Shown in pieces: positions 1 to 9,548 of a DNA stretch of 64,000 bases. The notes beneath the pieces are model-generated. The model did no database searches, was not told the origin of the DNA, and saw only the letters and a list, made by a program, of their open reading frames with translations. Both the position numbers and the translations under genes were made by a program. The stretch is from Rhizobium sp. Root708. GTDB taxonomy: Bacteria > Pseudomonadota > Alphaproteobacteria > Rhizobiales > Rhizobiaceae. The DNA lies in assembly GCF_001429725.1 (NCBI RefSeq), contig NZ_LMHV01000043.1, positions 741,577 through 805,576 on the forward strand, given 5' to 3'. The stretch's first letter is position 1; every line of letters starts with the position of its first letter.

Positions 1-77
1 CCGGCGAGCGGCTGGATGGACGTCTTCAGCAGCTGTCGAAGCTTACCAACAAGCGCCTGGCCTTCCGTTTCGAGTAG
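1..77 (+). CDS. C-terminal end of an unidentified gene (partial)
   Basis: Reading from base 3, an open frame runs from the window edge to a TAG stop at 75-77 and gives about 24 residues ending in NKRLAFRFE. The charged, Leu/Gln-rich tail looks like the end of a real protein. Too little remains to name a family, and the start lies outside the window. Confidence 0.45.
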   Translation, partial: GERLDGRLQQLSKLTNKRLAFRFE

Positions 78-224
78 GGCCCGTCGATCTTGGCCGAGGC
101 GAGCCCGACATTTGGGCTCGGAAACCGCTCGAAAGTCGGCGCCGGTCGTCTCATGGTGCATTAAAGGTCTTCACCCCCAGGTTGACCTATTGGCTTGATA
201 TGCTTGAAATGCCCAGCCGACATC

Positions 225-869
225 ATGAGCGAAATCCGAGCGAGAGAAATGATCACCGATATCGAGGACTTTTTCACCAAAGGATGCGGTCGCTGCGAGC
301 GCTTTGCGACGCCGGACTGTTCGACGCGGCAGTGGATCGACGGCCTCAACGAACTTCGCCGCATCTGTCGCGAGGCGGGGCTCGTCGAGACGGTGAAGTG
401 GGCGCATCCGTGCTACATGCACGAAGGCCGCAACATCGTGATACTCGGGGCGTTCCGTGACAATTTTCGCTCGACGTTCTTCAACGCCGCGCTGCTGAAA
501 GACCCCGAAGGCGTGCTCGAGAGACAGGGCCCGAATACCCAACATCCCGATATGCTCTGTTTCCGGAACAACGAACAGGTCGCGAAGATGGAGCCGGTCA
601 TCCGGTCCTATCTGAAGGAAGCCATGGGCTATGCGGAGGCGGGTATCAAGCCGCCCAAGCTGCAAAGCCAAATCGAACTACCGGACGAGTTGGTTGAGGC
701 TTTGGACTCCGATCCGGAACTCGCCGAAGCCTTTCACGACCTGACACCCGGCCGGCAGAAGAGCTACGTGATCAATCTCAACGGAACGAAGAAGCCGGAA
801 ACGCGAATGGCGCGGATTGCCAAGTTCCGGGATCACATTCTTGCGGGCAAGGGCGCAACGGAACGATAG
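225..869 (+). CDS. YdeI/OmpD-associated family protein
   Basis: About 214 residues. The N-terminal half has the DUF1801-type core (FFTKGCGRC..., VKWAHPCYMHEGRNIVIL), and the tail around LTPGRQKSYVINLNGTKKPETR is the short helical segment typical of YdeI-like proteins. The molecular function of the family is not settled; some members were linked to bacteriocin or peptide protection. Candidate starts are the ATG at 225 (MSEIRARE) and the ATG at 249 (MITDIEDFF), which is preceded by a purine-rich stretch. I chose 225, but 249 fits the conserved core just as well. It is a single gene with gaps on both sides. Confidence 0.72.
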   Translation: MSEIRAREMITDIEDFFTKGCGRCERFATPDCSTRQWIDGLNELRRICREAGLVETVKWAHPCYMHEGRNIVILGAFRDNFRSTFFNAALLKDPEGVLERQGPNTQHPDMLCFRNNEQVAKMEPVIRSYLKEAMGYAEAGIKPPKLQSQIELPDELVEALDSDPELAEAFHDLTPGRQKSYVINLNGTKKPETRMARIAKFRDHILAGKGATER

Positions 870-1194
870 CTGCGAACAGTAACCAGTTCGGGCCTCTTCC
901 ATCGCATTCTGCTTCCCAATCAGCGGCGACAGCGATCATTCCTACGATGCCAGTTGCCAGATGCCAGCGACTGGCGTAAACGTTGCCCATCGCGAAAAGC
1001 GACCGCCTCTGTCGATCCGACCAACGGTCGGATGAAACGGACGATGTCCGAGGCAGTCGAGTACAAGCCATCCGCTGCACATCAAGCAGGGATCGGCCAG
1101 CGTTTCCAAAGAAACCAGATGCCTGCGTTCGCAGGCCCAACCGCAAGAACGGATGCCTGAGGGCACCGGACGCTTGCGGTGATCGGAACGCGTC
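870..1194. other. Intergenic stretch with several palindromes, no gene seen
   Basis: No convincing coding sequence. The stretch holds a perfect 8-bp inverted repeat, ATCCGACC-AAC-GGTCGGAT, at 1015-1033. A second one, GCCTGCG-TT-CGCAGGC, lies at 1121-1136, close to the MFS gene start. A cluster of TGCCAG/CTGGC repeats occurs around 948-975. These could be regulator sites or remnants of a palindromic intergenic repeat family. Confidence 0.5.
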
Positions 1195-2388
1195 ATGAAT
1201 AAACCACTTGTCGTTATTTTCACTGCCATTGTCCTCGATGCCGTCGGCATCGGGCTTATCTTTCCCATCCTGCCGTCACTCCTGAGCAACGTTACCCACG
1301 GCGGGAACGTCGCGGCCTACATCGGCGTGATGACCGCGCTCTATGCGGTCATGCAATTTATCTTCTCGCCGGTGCTGGGTGCGCTCAGCGATCGTATCGG
1401 CCGTCGGCCCGTGCTGCTCGTTTCGCTGGCCGGTGCGGCGGTAAACTATCTGATGCTCGCCTTCGCGTCCAATCTATGGATGCTTCTGCTCGGACGCGCG
1501 ATCGCCGGCCTCACCAGCGCGAACATGTCAGTCGCGACAGCCTACATCACCGATATCTCTCCGGAGGATCAGCGAGCCCGCCGCTTCGGCCTGTTCAACG
1601 CGATGTTTGGCCTGGGCTTCATCGTCGGACCTGTGCTCGGCGGCGTCCTCGGTGACTATTGGCTACGCCTGCCGTTCATCGCCGCTGCGCTGTTGAACGG
1701 CTGCAATCTGCTGCTGGCGTTCTTCGTCCTGCCGGAATCGCGTGCGCCCGGCACGAAGAAAGTCGACCTGGCGGCGCTCAATCCGCTTCGTCCGTTACGG
1801 TGGGTATTGTCGGAGAAGCGCTTGCTGCCCGTGACGCTCATGTTCTTCATCCTGAGCTCCACCGGAGAAGCCTACGGCACCTGCTGGGCGCTTTGGGGAA
1901 ATGACGCCTTCCAGTGGAACGGCCTCTGGATCGGCCTGTCGCTCGGCACCTTTGGCATCTGCCAGACCCTTGCTCAGGCGTTTCTTCCGGGGCCGGCCGT
2001 CAAGCTGCTGGGCGAACGTGGAGCCATCGTCACCGGCATTGCGGGCGCATGCCTCGCACTGACCGTCATGGCCTTCGCCGGCCAGGGCTGGATGATCTTC
2101 GCGATCATGCCGATTTTCGCACTCGGCGGCATCGGTACGCCGGCCTTGCAGTCGCTGGCGACCCGCCAAGTGGAAGAGCACCAGCAGGGCCAGTTCCAGG
2201 GCGTGCTCGCGTCGGCGGTAAGCCTTGCCACGATCGTCGGACCGCTCGGATTTTCGAGCCTGTATCTTCTTGTGAGAGCGCAGTGGCCGGGCGCGATCTG
2301 GCTCTCGGTGGTTGTCGTCTATGTTGCCGCGCTACCCGTGGTGCTGGGGCTACGACTGAAGGCACCAAAGCCCGAGTTTGCCTGCTGA
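1195..2388 (+). CDS. TetA-like MFS drug efflux transporter
   Basis: 397 residues, about 12 predicted membrane helices: a 12-TM drug:H+ antiporter. The loop after helix 2 carries the MFS motif A (GALSDRIGRRPVLL, about residues 62-75), and the motif C region of helix 5 reads GLGFIVGPVLGG. The opening MNKPLVVIFTAIVLDAVGIG and the overall length match the TetA/tetracycline-resistance branch. True tetracycline export cannot be inferred, because many chromosomal homologues have other or unknown substrates. No TetR-type gene is adjacent; palindromes upstream may be its control region. The ATG at 1195 overlaps a CGTCATGAAT context without a strong Shine-Dalgarno. Confidence 0.85.
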   Translation: MNKPLVVIFTAIVLDAVGIGLIFPILPSLLSNVTHGGNVAAYIGVMTALYAVMQFIFSPVLGALSDRIGRRPVLLVSLAGAAVNYLMLAFASNLWMLLLGRAIAGLTSANMSVATAYITDISPEDQRARRFGLFNAMFGLGFIVGPVLGGVLGDYWLRLPFIAAALLNGCNLLLAFFVLPESRAPGTKKVDLAALNPLRPLRWVLSEKRLLPVTLMFFILSSTGEAYGTCWALWGNDAFQWNGLWIGLSLGTFGICQTLAQAFLPGPAVKLLGERGAIVTGIAGACLALTVMAFAGQGWMIFAIMPIFALGGIGTPALQSLATRQVEEHQQGQFQGVLASAVSLATIVGPLGFSSLYLLVRAQWPGAIWLSVVVVYVAALPVVLGLRLKAPKPEFAC

Positions 2389-2554
2389 TCGCAGACGCCA
2401 TCGGTTCTGCTTCGTGTCGCAACGGATAGGCCGGTGGCTTCGCTCTTGGGCGAATGGGCCCCGGCCAGGCGTAGATTTACTGTAACGTACTTCCTTTCGG
2501 CCGCCTTTAGGCGCTCCATCCGCTCAGGATTGGTCCCGGTTGGAGAAAAAGTTG

Positions 2555-3958
2555 ATGAGAATCCTCGCGATCTTATGTCTGCTGCTGTTTGCTCCCTCAG
2601 CGATGGCCGCGGATAAGGCTCAGCGCGCCTTTGACAAGGAGATTGAACGTAACGCGGCTCAGGCCGTGGTGTGGGGCATGCCGGTGGTCAATTACGACCT
2701 GATGCGGCAGGAGATGCTCACCAAGACACCGGGAAAAGTCGGCCAGGTGATCTACTGGGGGCGCCCTCTGGATGGGAGAAACCAGACCCTGACACCCAAT
2801 CCGGATGCCCTTTACTTCATGGTCTTCTTCACCACCAAGGATGGCCCCGTCGTTCTCGATCTGCCGCCTGCGGAGGACAAGGCATCGTTCAACGGCAACA
2901 TCGTCACGGCCTGGCAGTTGCCGCTGGAGGACGCGGGCCTGCTCGGATACGACAAGGGCAAGGGTGGAAAATTCGTGGTTCTGCCTCCCGGCTACAAGGA
3001 GAAGCTGCCGGATGGCTACATCCCGCTGCGGTCCGAGGTCTACGGCGGCTACATGCTGTTTCGTTCGAACCTCAGGAGTCACGGCGAAGCCGACGTGCAG
3101 GCCTCGATCGACTACGGCAGGAAGATGAAAGTCTACCCGTTGTCAGCGGCTGCCAACCCGCCGGAGACAGTCTTTTCCGACGTGAAGGACGTCATGTTCG
3201 ACTCCACGATCAAGTGGAACGCGAGCTTCTTCGAAAACCTGAACCGCGTCGTTCAGGAAGAACCGTGGATCGACCGTGACCGCGTCTTGATCGACGGGCT
3301 CAAATCTCTGGGGATCGAGAAAGGCAAGCCGTTTGCACCCGATCGGCACACGCAATCGCTGCTGACGAAGGGCATCCGGGAAGCCGAGGCGCTGCTTGAA
3401 GCAAAATACGATGCCGGTCTGCCGCCATTTTTCACCGCGACGAGCCGCTGGACCTATCCCGCCTATCCCGATCTCATCAAGGCCGCACAGGCGGACTTCA
3501 ACGAACCGGATGCCTATCCGGTCGACCACCGCGGCGTCGCCTATAGCTATGCCTATATCGGCATCAAGCGTCTCGGAGCCGGCCAGTTCTATTCGATCTC
3601 GATCCGGGACAAGGACGGGCATGCCTTCGACGGCGGCAAGACCTACCGCCTCAACGTGCCGGCGAACGTTCCGGTCAAGCAATACTGGTCGGTGACCGCC
3701 TATGACCGGCAGACGCATGCGCTGATCAAAAATGTCCCGCGCGCCAGCCGTTCATCGCAGATCCCGGAACTCGTGAAGAACGACGACGGTTCCGTCGATC
3801 TCTATTTCGGCCCGAAGGCGCCCAAGGGCAAGGATGCGAACTGGGTGCCGACGGATCCGAAGCGCGGTTTCGAGTTGATGTTTAGAGCCTACGGCCCGAC
3901 ACCTGAGTTCTTCGACAAGAAGTGGATACTGTCCGACGTCGTCCGTATGGGGAAGTAA
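2555..3958 (+). CDS. Exported DUF1254/DUF1214 family protein
   Basis: About 467 residues with a clean Sec signal peptide (MRILAILCLLLFAPSAMAA), so it is likely periplasmic. The N-terminal half matches DUF1254 (AVVWGMPVVNYDLMRQEM, TPNPDALYF). The C-terminal third matches DUF1214 (YRLNVPANVPVKQYWSVTAYD, trimmed here; near residues 370-400). Family function is unknown. An in-frame TTG at 2540 would add five residues, but the ATG at 2555 sits about 9 bases after a GGAG (2542-2545), so I chose it. A strong terminator follows. Confidence 0.85.
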   Translation: MRILAILCLLLFAPSAMAADKAQRAFDKEIERNAAQAVVWGMPVVNYDLMRQEMLTKTPGKVGQVIYWGRPLDGRNQTLTPNPDALYFMVFFTTKDGPVVLDLPPAEDKASFNGNIVTAWQLPLEDAGLLGYDKGKGGKFVVLPPGYKEKLPDGYIPLRSEVYGGYMLFRSNLRSHGEADVQASIDYGRKMKVYPLSAAANPPETVFSDVKDVMFDSTIKWNASFFENLNRVVQEEPWIDRDRVLIDGLKSLGIEKGKPFAPDRHTQSLLTKGIREAEALLEAKYDAGLPPFFTATSRWTYPAYPDLIKAAQADFNEPDAYPVDHRGVAYSYAYIGIKRLGAGQFYSISIRDKDGHAFDGGKTYRLNVPANVPVKQYWSVTAYDRQTHALIKNVPRASRSSQIPELVKNDDGSVDLYFGPKAPKGKDANWVPTDPKRGFELMFRAYGPTPEFFDKKWILSDVVRMGK

Positions 3959-3994
3959 GAGCGGCGCATAGCTGTAACGGCTTGCGTAACGAAA

Positions 3995-4028
3995 AAGGCC
4001 CTGCTCGATTGAACGGGGCCTTCCTTTT
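3995..4028. terminator. Intrinsic terminator between convergent genes
   Basis: AAGGCCC at 3995-4001 pairs with GGGCCTT at 4016-4022, followed by a T-rich run. It lies between the stops of two converging genes and may serve both. Confidence 0.75.
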
Positions 4029-4040
4029 GAGTGTCTTGGC

Positions 4041-5399
4041 TTACTTCGCGTTCAGAAGCTCACCGACTTCGAGCAGGCTGAACTCGTTGTTATCTGCCTT
4101 GTCGAGCGCGCGGCCGGCCGAGAATGGCAGGTTGTTGTCGTTGCCGACGACGATGTGGGTGGCGTCGACGCGGTCGACGTTCTCGATCGTCACGAACGGC
4201 ATGTCGTAGATGCCATCCTTGCTGCCGGCCTTCTTCTTGTCGTCGGGGTCCTGGATGTTCAGAAGGTCGATATAGCCGATCTTGCGGACAGCCTTGCCGA
4301 CATTGGCGTCGTTGAACTCGATCTTGTAGATACGCTTGAGTTCAGCCAGCGCCTCGAAGCAATCCGGCTTCGGCTGCTTGGGATCGGCGCAAGCCTTGTC
4401 CTTCGAGCCGGCGCCGTTGTCACGTTCGATGACGAGTGCCGTGGCATCGTCAAGCATGTTGAAGTCGCCAATCGAAACGCCCTTGTCCTCGAACGGATAC
4501 AGCCATGTACGGCCGGTCCAGTTCTTGGAAGCGGTGTCGAACTCGATAACGCGGATGGCGGTGTGGCCGTCAACCGATTCCATCTTGCCGTCTTCCAAAT
4601 AAAGCGGGCCTTCCAGCAGGCCGTAAAGCTTGCTGCCATCCTTCGACATGGCAAGACCTTCGAAGCCGCCGGAGCGCTTCAGGTTGAAGACCGGCATCTT
4701 GGCGGCCGGGTTTGCGGGAACGGAGAGCACCGGATTGTCGGGCGATAGGACCGGCTTGCCGTTGACGGTGGTCGAGAACACGTCGGTCAGGCGGCCTTCG
4801 GTGTCGAACTTCAGGAGATAGGGTCCGAATTCCTCACCGATCCAGAAGCCGTCGGCCACGGGTTGTACTGATTCGATATCGAAGTCGGCGCCGGTCAGGT
4901 AGCGCTTCTCCGCGCCTTCGAGAACGATCGGGAAGGGGGCCTTCTTGTCGGGATCGGACAGGAACAGGTTCTTGACGACATCGACCTTGCCGGTCTGCCA
5001 GTCGAACTTGACCTGATGCAGGAAGAGCATCGCGTCGCTGGAGTTGGCCTTGGAGCCGAAGCCGTTGTCGGAGAGCGTCCAGAAGCTGCCGTCAGCCATC
5101 GTCTTGATGCCGGAGAAGCCCTGGATCGGCTGGCCGTCGAACGGAAGCTTCAGATCGGTGATGCGTGCGCCGTCCTTGCCCGGAACGGTGCCGAGCGCTT
5201 CGGTGCGCTTGCGATCGGCGGTGGTGAACTTGCCGGAGTGCTTCAGGAACTCAGGCGCATCTGCCGGAGCCGCAACCAGCGTGTTAGCAGGCAGAATGGC
5301 CTGGCCCGCGAGCTTGGCAGGAAATTCCTGTTGGTCGGCGGAAGCCGAAGCAGTGATCAAAAGAACAAATGAAACAGAAGCAAGAAGAGTATTTTTCAT
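4041..5399 (-). CDS. Exported esterase-like protein of the phytase-like family
   Basis: About 452 residues with a signal peptide (MKNTLLASVSFVLLITASASA). The body matches the esterase-like/phytase-like beta-propeller family (PF13449). Recognisable stretches are GFSGIKTMADGSFWTLSDNG, FWIGEEFGPYLLKFD and GGFEGLAMSKDGSKLYGLLE. Enzymatic activity of the family is mostly unproven, and true phytase activity is not implied. I start at ATG 5399; an upstream in-frame TTG at 5411 would only add four residues before the signal peptide. Confidence 0.8.
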   Translation of the reverse strand: MKNTLLASVSFVLLITASASADQQEFPAKLAGQAILPANTLVAAPADAPEFLKHSGKFTTADRKRTEALGTVPGKDGARITDLKLPFDGQPIQGFSGIKTMADGSFWTLSDNGFGSKANSSDAMLFLHQVKFDWQTGKVDVVKNLFLSDPDKKAPFPIVLEGAEKRYLTGADFDIESVQPVADGFWIGEEFGPYLLKFDTEGRLTDVFSTTVNGKPVLSPDNPVLSVPANPAAKMPVFNLKRSGGFEGLAMSKDGSKLYGLLEGPLYLEDGKMESVDGHTAIRVIEFDTASKNWTGRTWLYPFEDKGVSIGDFNMLDDATALVIERDNGAGSKDKACADPKQPKPDCFEALAELKRIYKIEFNDANVGKAVRKIGYIDLLNIQDPDDKKKAGSKDGIYDMPFVTIENVDRVDATHIVVGNDNNLPFSAGRALDKADNNEFSLLEVGELLNAK

Positions 5400-5444
5400 C
5401 GAAACCCCCAAGGATTGGAATGCGGGTTTCGATTAGCAAGGCTT

Positions 5445-6512
5445 TCATGTCGGCGCGTTGACGCTTGCATGAAGCTTTGGTGACGCCTTGAGGTTGTCCG
5501 CCTTGAAGAGCGAGATGACGCCGAGGCTTTGCCCGCGTCCCTTGACGGCGTGGGTTCCTAGGTCCTCCACCGATACCATCTCCGGCATGTCGATCCTCTG
5601 GGCGAGGTCGGACGAGATGAGAACGGATCGGTTCAACGTCTTGCAGAGCGATTCAAGCCTGGAGGTCGTATTAACGGTATCACCGAAATAGGTGATCTTG
5701 TGGTGATCGACGCCGATCTCGGCCGTGATGACGGTGCCGCCATGCAAGGCAGCGCGCAGACGAGGGACCTGGCCGTAGGTTTGCAGCCAGCTCTCGGCGT
5801 CCGCCTCTATTTCACCGATGATGTCGAAGATGCAGTTGATGCATCGGGCAAACTTGACACCACGCTCGAGCGGCCAGCTGATGATCGCGGCGTCCCCGAC
5901 ATAATCGTCAATCGTGCCCTTGTACTTCCGGACGGGCTCGGCGAAAGCGGCGAACAGCGAACTCAGCATCTGCTGGGCCCTGAGGTCGCCGTGCTTTTCG
6001 GCAAAGGCGGTCGAATCCACCAGGTCGATGAACAGAAAGACGCGTTCTTCGCTGATCGGCTTGCGATAGCGGCTGAAAAGCATGCTTGAGAAGATGTCGC
6101 GACCCAGAAGCTCGCGAATCCGCAGCACGAAGATAATCAGCGCACACACCGCGAGCGCATAGAGAAAAGCATCGAATGGCAGGATGACCGCATCCACCCA
6201 GGAAGCCGGACGAAAGGCGCCGAGCCACCACATCGAAAGGCCCGCAACCGCAAATCCGATGCTCATCAGGATCTCGTAGACGAAGATTTCCGCGAGGAAG
6301 TACGTCACGGTTGGCAATGCCTGCATGCGACGCGAAAGACCGCGCAGGATCACCTTGCGCTCGAACAGGATGATCGGCATGCCGATGAACAATGCGAATG
6401 TCGCGCCGACGAAGGGGTGGCCGCCGTAAAACCTGAGATCGTAGAGAACGCCACTACCGGCTATGACAAGCGCGATCAGCAGCCAGTTCTGGACTGGAGA
6501 TATTTCCCTCAT
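5445..6512 (-). CDS. Membrane-anchored class III adenylate/guanylate cyclase
   Basis: 355 residues. The N-terminal ~135 residues contain about four hydrophobic segments. A class III nucleotidyl cyclase catalytic domain follows (about 150-335). FLFIDLVDSTAFAEKHGD supplies the first metal-binding Asp and DDYVGDAAIISW the second. ITYFGDTVNTTSRLES is the conserved segment with the Asn/Arg transition-state residues. It would make cAMP (or cGMP) at the inner membrane in response to an unknown input. Rhizobia carry many such cyclases. It is a single gene, converging with nothing close. Confidence 0.85.
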   Translation of the reverse strand: MREISPVQNWLLIALVIAGSGVLYDLRFYGGHPFVGATFALFIGMPIILFERKVILRGLSRRMQALPTVTYFLAEIFVYEILMSIGFAVAGLSMWWLGAFRPASWVDAVILPFDAFLYALAVCALIIFVLRIRELLGRDIFSSMLFSRYRKPISEERVFLFIDLVDSTAFAEKHGDLRAQQMLSSLFAAFAEPVRKYKGTIDDYVGDAAIISWPLERGVKFARCINCIFDIIGEIEADAESWLQTYGQVPRLRAALHGGTVITAEIGVDHHKITYFGDTVNTTSRLESLCKTLNRSVLISSDLAQRIDMPEMVSVEDLGTHAVKGRGQSLGVISLFKADNLKASPKLHASVNAPT

Positions 6513-6660
6513 GGAGTCCTTTTCGCGGTAAAGCGTCGCCGGAAATGCTTAAGGCATATAGGAACGGCCCGGCGCTTCAAAAAGGCGCGCCAGCGCCGTT
6601 TCCTCGATCTGGTCCGATCTCGGAAGCACTTTACCCATAAAAACGTCCGCCTGATGGCAG

Positions 6661-7806
6661 TTACAGCGCGACTGTCTCGACTTTCTTGCCGACGAAACGA
6701 AGCGCCACCTGGCCCTGAATGAGCTGCAGGGCGGGTTCGCCGAAAAGCTCCCGGCGCCAGCCGTGGAGTGCCGCGACTTCGGCGTTCTCGCCTTCCGCCG
6801 CGATCCGGTCGAGATCCTCGCTATTGGCGATGACCTTCGGGGCAACGCCGTGCTTTTCGGAGATCAGCTTCAGCAGAACCTTCAGCAACTCGGCTGCGGC
6901 GGCAGCGCCCTCAGGCGGCTGCGTCTGCCGGGGTGCGTGCGGCATCTCGGCCTTTGGCAAGGCAAGCGCCGCGTTGACGGCCTCGACGACCGCGCCACCG
7001 GCTGCCGATCGTTCCCAACCCTTGGGGATGGTCCGCAGGCGGCCAAGCGCCTCGTTGTCCTTCGGCTGCTGCTGCGCGATTTCGTAGATCGCGTCGTCCT
7101 TGATGACGCGCGAGCGCGGCACGTTGCGAGAGCGAGCCTCGCGCTCGCGCCAGGCGGCAACGAATTTCAGGACCGCCAGCTCCTGCGGCTTGCGCAGGCG
7201 CATCTTCAGCCGCTGCCACGCATCGTCGGGATGCATGTCGTAGGTTTCGCGGGCCTCGAGGATATCCATCTCCTCCCGGAGCCAGGACGAGCGGCTTTCG
7301 CGCTCGAGTTCGGCCTTGAGGTAAAGATAGACGTCGCGCAGGTGGGTGACGTCCGCCAGGGCATAGTCGAGCTGCTTTTCCGAAAGCGGCCGCCGGCTCC
7401 AGTCGGTGAAGCGCGAGGACTTGTCGATCTGGACGCCCTTGGTGCGGCTGACGAGCTGGTCGTAGGAGACGGAATCGCCGAAGCCGCAAACCATCGCCGC
7501 GACCTGCGTATCGAAGATTGGGTGCGGAATGAGGCCGCCCCGGTTGTAGATGATTTCGATGTCCTGCCGCGCGGCATGGAACACCTTCAGAACGCTGGTA
7601 TCCGCCATCAGCTCGAAGAACGGCTTGAGGTCGAGCCCCTTCGCCAGAGGGTCAACCAGCACTTCCGTTGTCGGGCTTGCCATCTGTATCAAGCAGAGTT
7701 CCGGCCAGAACGTCGTCTCTCGGAGAAACTCGGTGTCGATGGTAATGAATTCTGACTTGGCCAGCTCTTTGCAGGCCGCCTCCAAATCGGCGGTTGTTTC
7801 GATCAT
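6661..7806 (-). CDS. rnd: Ribonuclease D
   Basis: 381 residues, 3'-to-5' exoribonuclease acting on tRNA precursors and other stable RNA. The DEDD exonuclease domain shows exo I (FITIDTEFLRE), exo II around VLKVFHAARQDIEII and exo III around DYALADVTHLRDVY. An HRDC domain follows (about residues 210-290, KPQELAVLKFVAAWREREAR). Length matches the family. ATG 7806 begins directly with the conserved MIETTADLEAACKEL. Confidence 0.93.
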   Translation of the reverse strand: MIETTADLEAACKELAKSEFITIDTEFLRETTFWPELCLIQMASPTTEVLVDPLAKGLDLKPFFELMADTSVLKVFHAARQDIEIIYNRGGLIPHPIFDTQVAAMVCGFGDSVSYDQLVSRTKGVQIDKSSRFTDWSRRPLSEKQLDYALADVTHLRDVYLYLKAELERESRSSWLREEMDILEARETYDMHPDDAWQRLKMRLRKPQELAVLKFVAAWREREARSRNVPRSRVIKDDAIYEIAQQQPKDNEALGRLRTIPKGWERSAAGGAVVEAVNAALALPKAEMPHAPRQTQPPEGAAAAAELLKVLLKLISEKHGVAPKVIANSEDLDRIAAEGENAEVAALHGWRRELFGEPALQLIQGQVALRFVGKKVETVAL

Positions 7807-7889
7807 CTCAATTCATTCGCAGGATAGACATAGTTGAACCTTCCTTCTCCTTTCGGCCGGATATGTCAACTAGAACCCGCAAAGAGCTG

Positions 7890-9281
7890 TCAAACAACTC
7901 TCACATAACTGGTCATGCCGGTCTTTTGATGCTCGATGATGTGGCAATGCAGCAACCAATCGCCGGGATTGTCGGCCACGAAGGCGAGCTGCACCTTTTC
8001 GTCGGGCTGCACCAGATAAGTATCGGTCACGAGCGGCATGACCTCCCGCGTCGATGACGAAAGCACGGTGAAGCTCATGCCGTGCAGGTGGATCGGATGC
8101 GTGTGCGGCGTCACGTTCTCGAGCTGCAGGATATAGCTCTTGCCGAGCTTCAATTCCGCCAGCGGCGCGGTCGGGTCGGGCGTATCGCCCGGCCACGGCA
8201 CCTTGTTGATGGCCCAGAAGCTGTAACCGAGCGTGCCGCAGATACTGTCGACAGGCGCGCTTTCCGCCGTGGCGCTGAGGATGAGCGGGATTTTCTGTGC
8301 TGAGGAAAGATCCGCCTTGGCAACCGGGTTTTCGCCGAGCGCTGCAAGATCGCCGACATTGCGCTTCAGCGATGTTCCGACGGCCCTGATCCTGGCGATC
8401 GTCTTCGGTGTGGTGCCTCTGATGTCTTCGAGCGTCGCAACCGCGCCCTCGCTGTCGGGCATACGCACGGCGAGATCGAGACGCTGGCCGGGGCCGATCA
8501 GAAGCAGCTCGAGCGGAAAACGCTTCGGCACGGGATTGCCGTCGATCGCAATGACCATCGCCTCGGCGCCCTCCATCTTCAGCGAGAAGATACGGGTGAC
8601 GTCGGTCACCGCAATCCGCAGCCGGACAAGGCCGCCGGCCGGCGCATCATATTGCGGCTCCGGATGCCAGTTGGCGGTGCGCACTGTTCCGTAGGTCCCG
8701 GTCTTTGCCGCATCGCGCGGCCGAAACGGCGCAATGAACTGCCCATCGCTGCCGAGCCGCCAGTCGCGCAGGTTCAGCACTACTTCGGCATCGAAGGTCG
8801 GATCAGCGGGGTCTTCCACCACGAGAACGCCGGTCATGCCGTGGCCCATCTGGGTCAACGTGTTGCAATGCGGGTGATACCAGAAGGTACCGGCGTCTGG
8901 TGGCGTGAAGGCGTAGTCGAAGCTGTCGCCGGTGTAGACGTAAGGCTGCGTCATGAACGGCACGCCGTCCATTTTGTTGGCGATTCTCAGGCCATGCCAG
9001 TGAATCGTCGTCGGCTCGTCGAGCGTGTTCGTCAGCCGTGCCGCATAGGGCTTGCCCTTGGTCATCCTCAGCACCGGCGGCATGCCGCCGTCGCCCCAGG
9101 TCATGATGTCCTTCGTCACGCCTGAATCGGCGATGCTGGCCGTCGTCCTTATCGCCTTCAGCACCTGTGGTTCAGGTGCCGCCTCCGCCAGTCCGAACTT
9201 GCCGGCGACGCCGATCCCGACGCCGTAAGCGCCTGCGACGGCGGAAGCCTTCAACAGATTGCGGCGGGTGAGAAGGGGCAT
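7890..9281 (-). CDS. Tat-exported multicopper oxidase
   Basis: 463 residues. The N-terminus TRRNLLKASAVAG is a twin-arginine signal, so folded copper-loaded enzyme is probably sent to the periplasm. All four copper clusters are visible: HWHG (94-97), WYHPH (about 134-138), HTHPIHLHGM (about 396-405) and HCHIIEHQKTGM (445-456), with the type 1 Cys and axial Met. Members oxidise Cu(I), Mn(II) or phenols with O2. No Met-rich CueO-style insert is obvious, so a cuprous oxidase role is uncertain. No copper pump or CopZ gene is nearby. Confidence 0.9.
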   Translation of the reverse strand: MPLLTRRNLLKASAVAGAYGVGIGVAGKFGLAEAAPEPQVLKAIRTTASIADSGVTKDIMTWGDGGMPPVLRMTKGKPYAARLTNTLDEPTTIHWHGLRIANKMDGVPFMTQPYVYTGDSFDYAFTPPDAGTFWYHPHCNTLTQMGHGMTGVLVVEDPADPTFDAEVVLNLRDWRLGSDGQFIAPFRPRDAAKTGTYGTVRTANWHPEPQYDAPAGGLVRLRIAVTDVTRIFSLKMEGAEAMVIAIDGNPVPKRFPLELLLIGPGQRLDLAVRMPDSEGAVATLEDIRGTTPKTIARIRAVGTSLKRNVGDLAALGENPVAKADLSSAQKIPLILSATAESAPVDSICGTLGYSFWAINKVPWPGDTPDPTAPLAELKLGKSYILQLENVTPHTHPIHLHGMSFTVLSSSTREVMPLVTDTYLVQPDEKVQLAFVADNPGDWLLHCHIIEHQKTGMTSYVRVV

Positions 9282-9548
9282 GGCGAGACTCCGCGGGAAC
9301 GATATCGCTCCTCTTTAAAGTTGACCGCGAGCTTCAGCAATATGGTGCGAGCCTGCCAAACTGCCGCACGGTTTGTCGCAACTCGGTTGCGAGCGTGCCA
9401 TAATGCCTTCGCAACGCGCGTGCGATATGCGCCAAGTCTTGACAAATCAGGCGGTCCATGCGCTTTTCCGCCCGATTTTCTTGTCGGAACGGGAGAGCCA
9501 TTCGAGCCCCCGCTGCCGTCTTCAAGCCAAATACCGGGAATTGAGATG

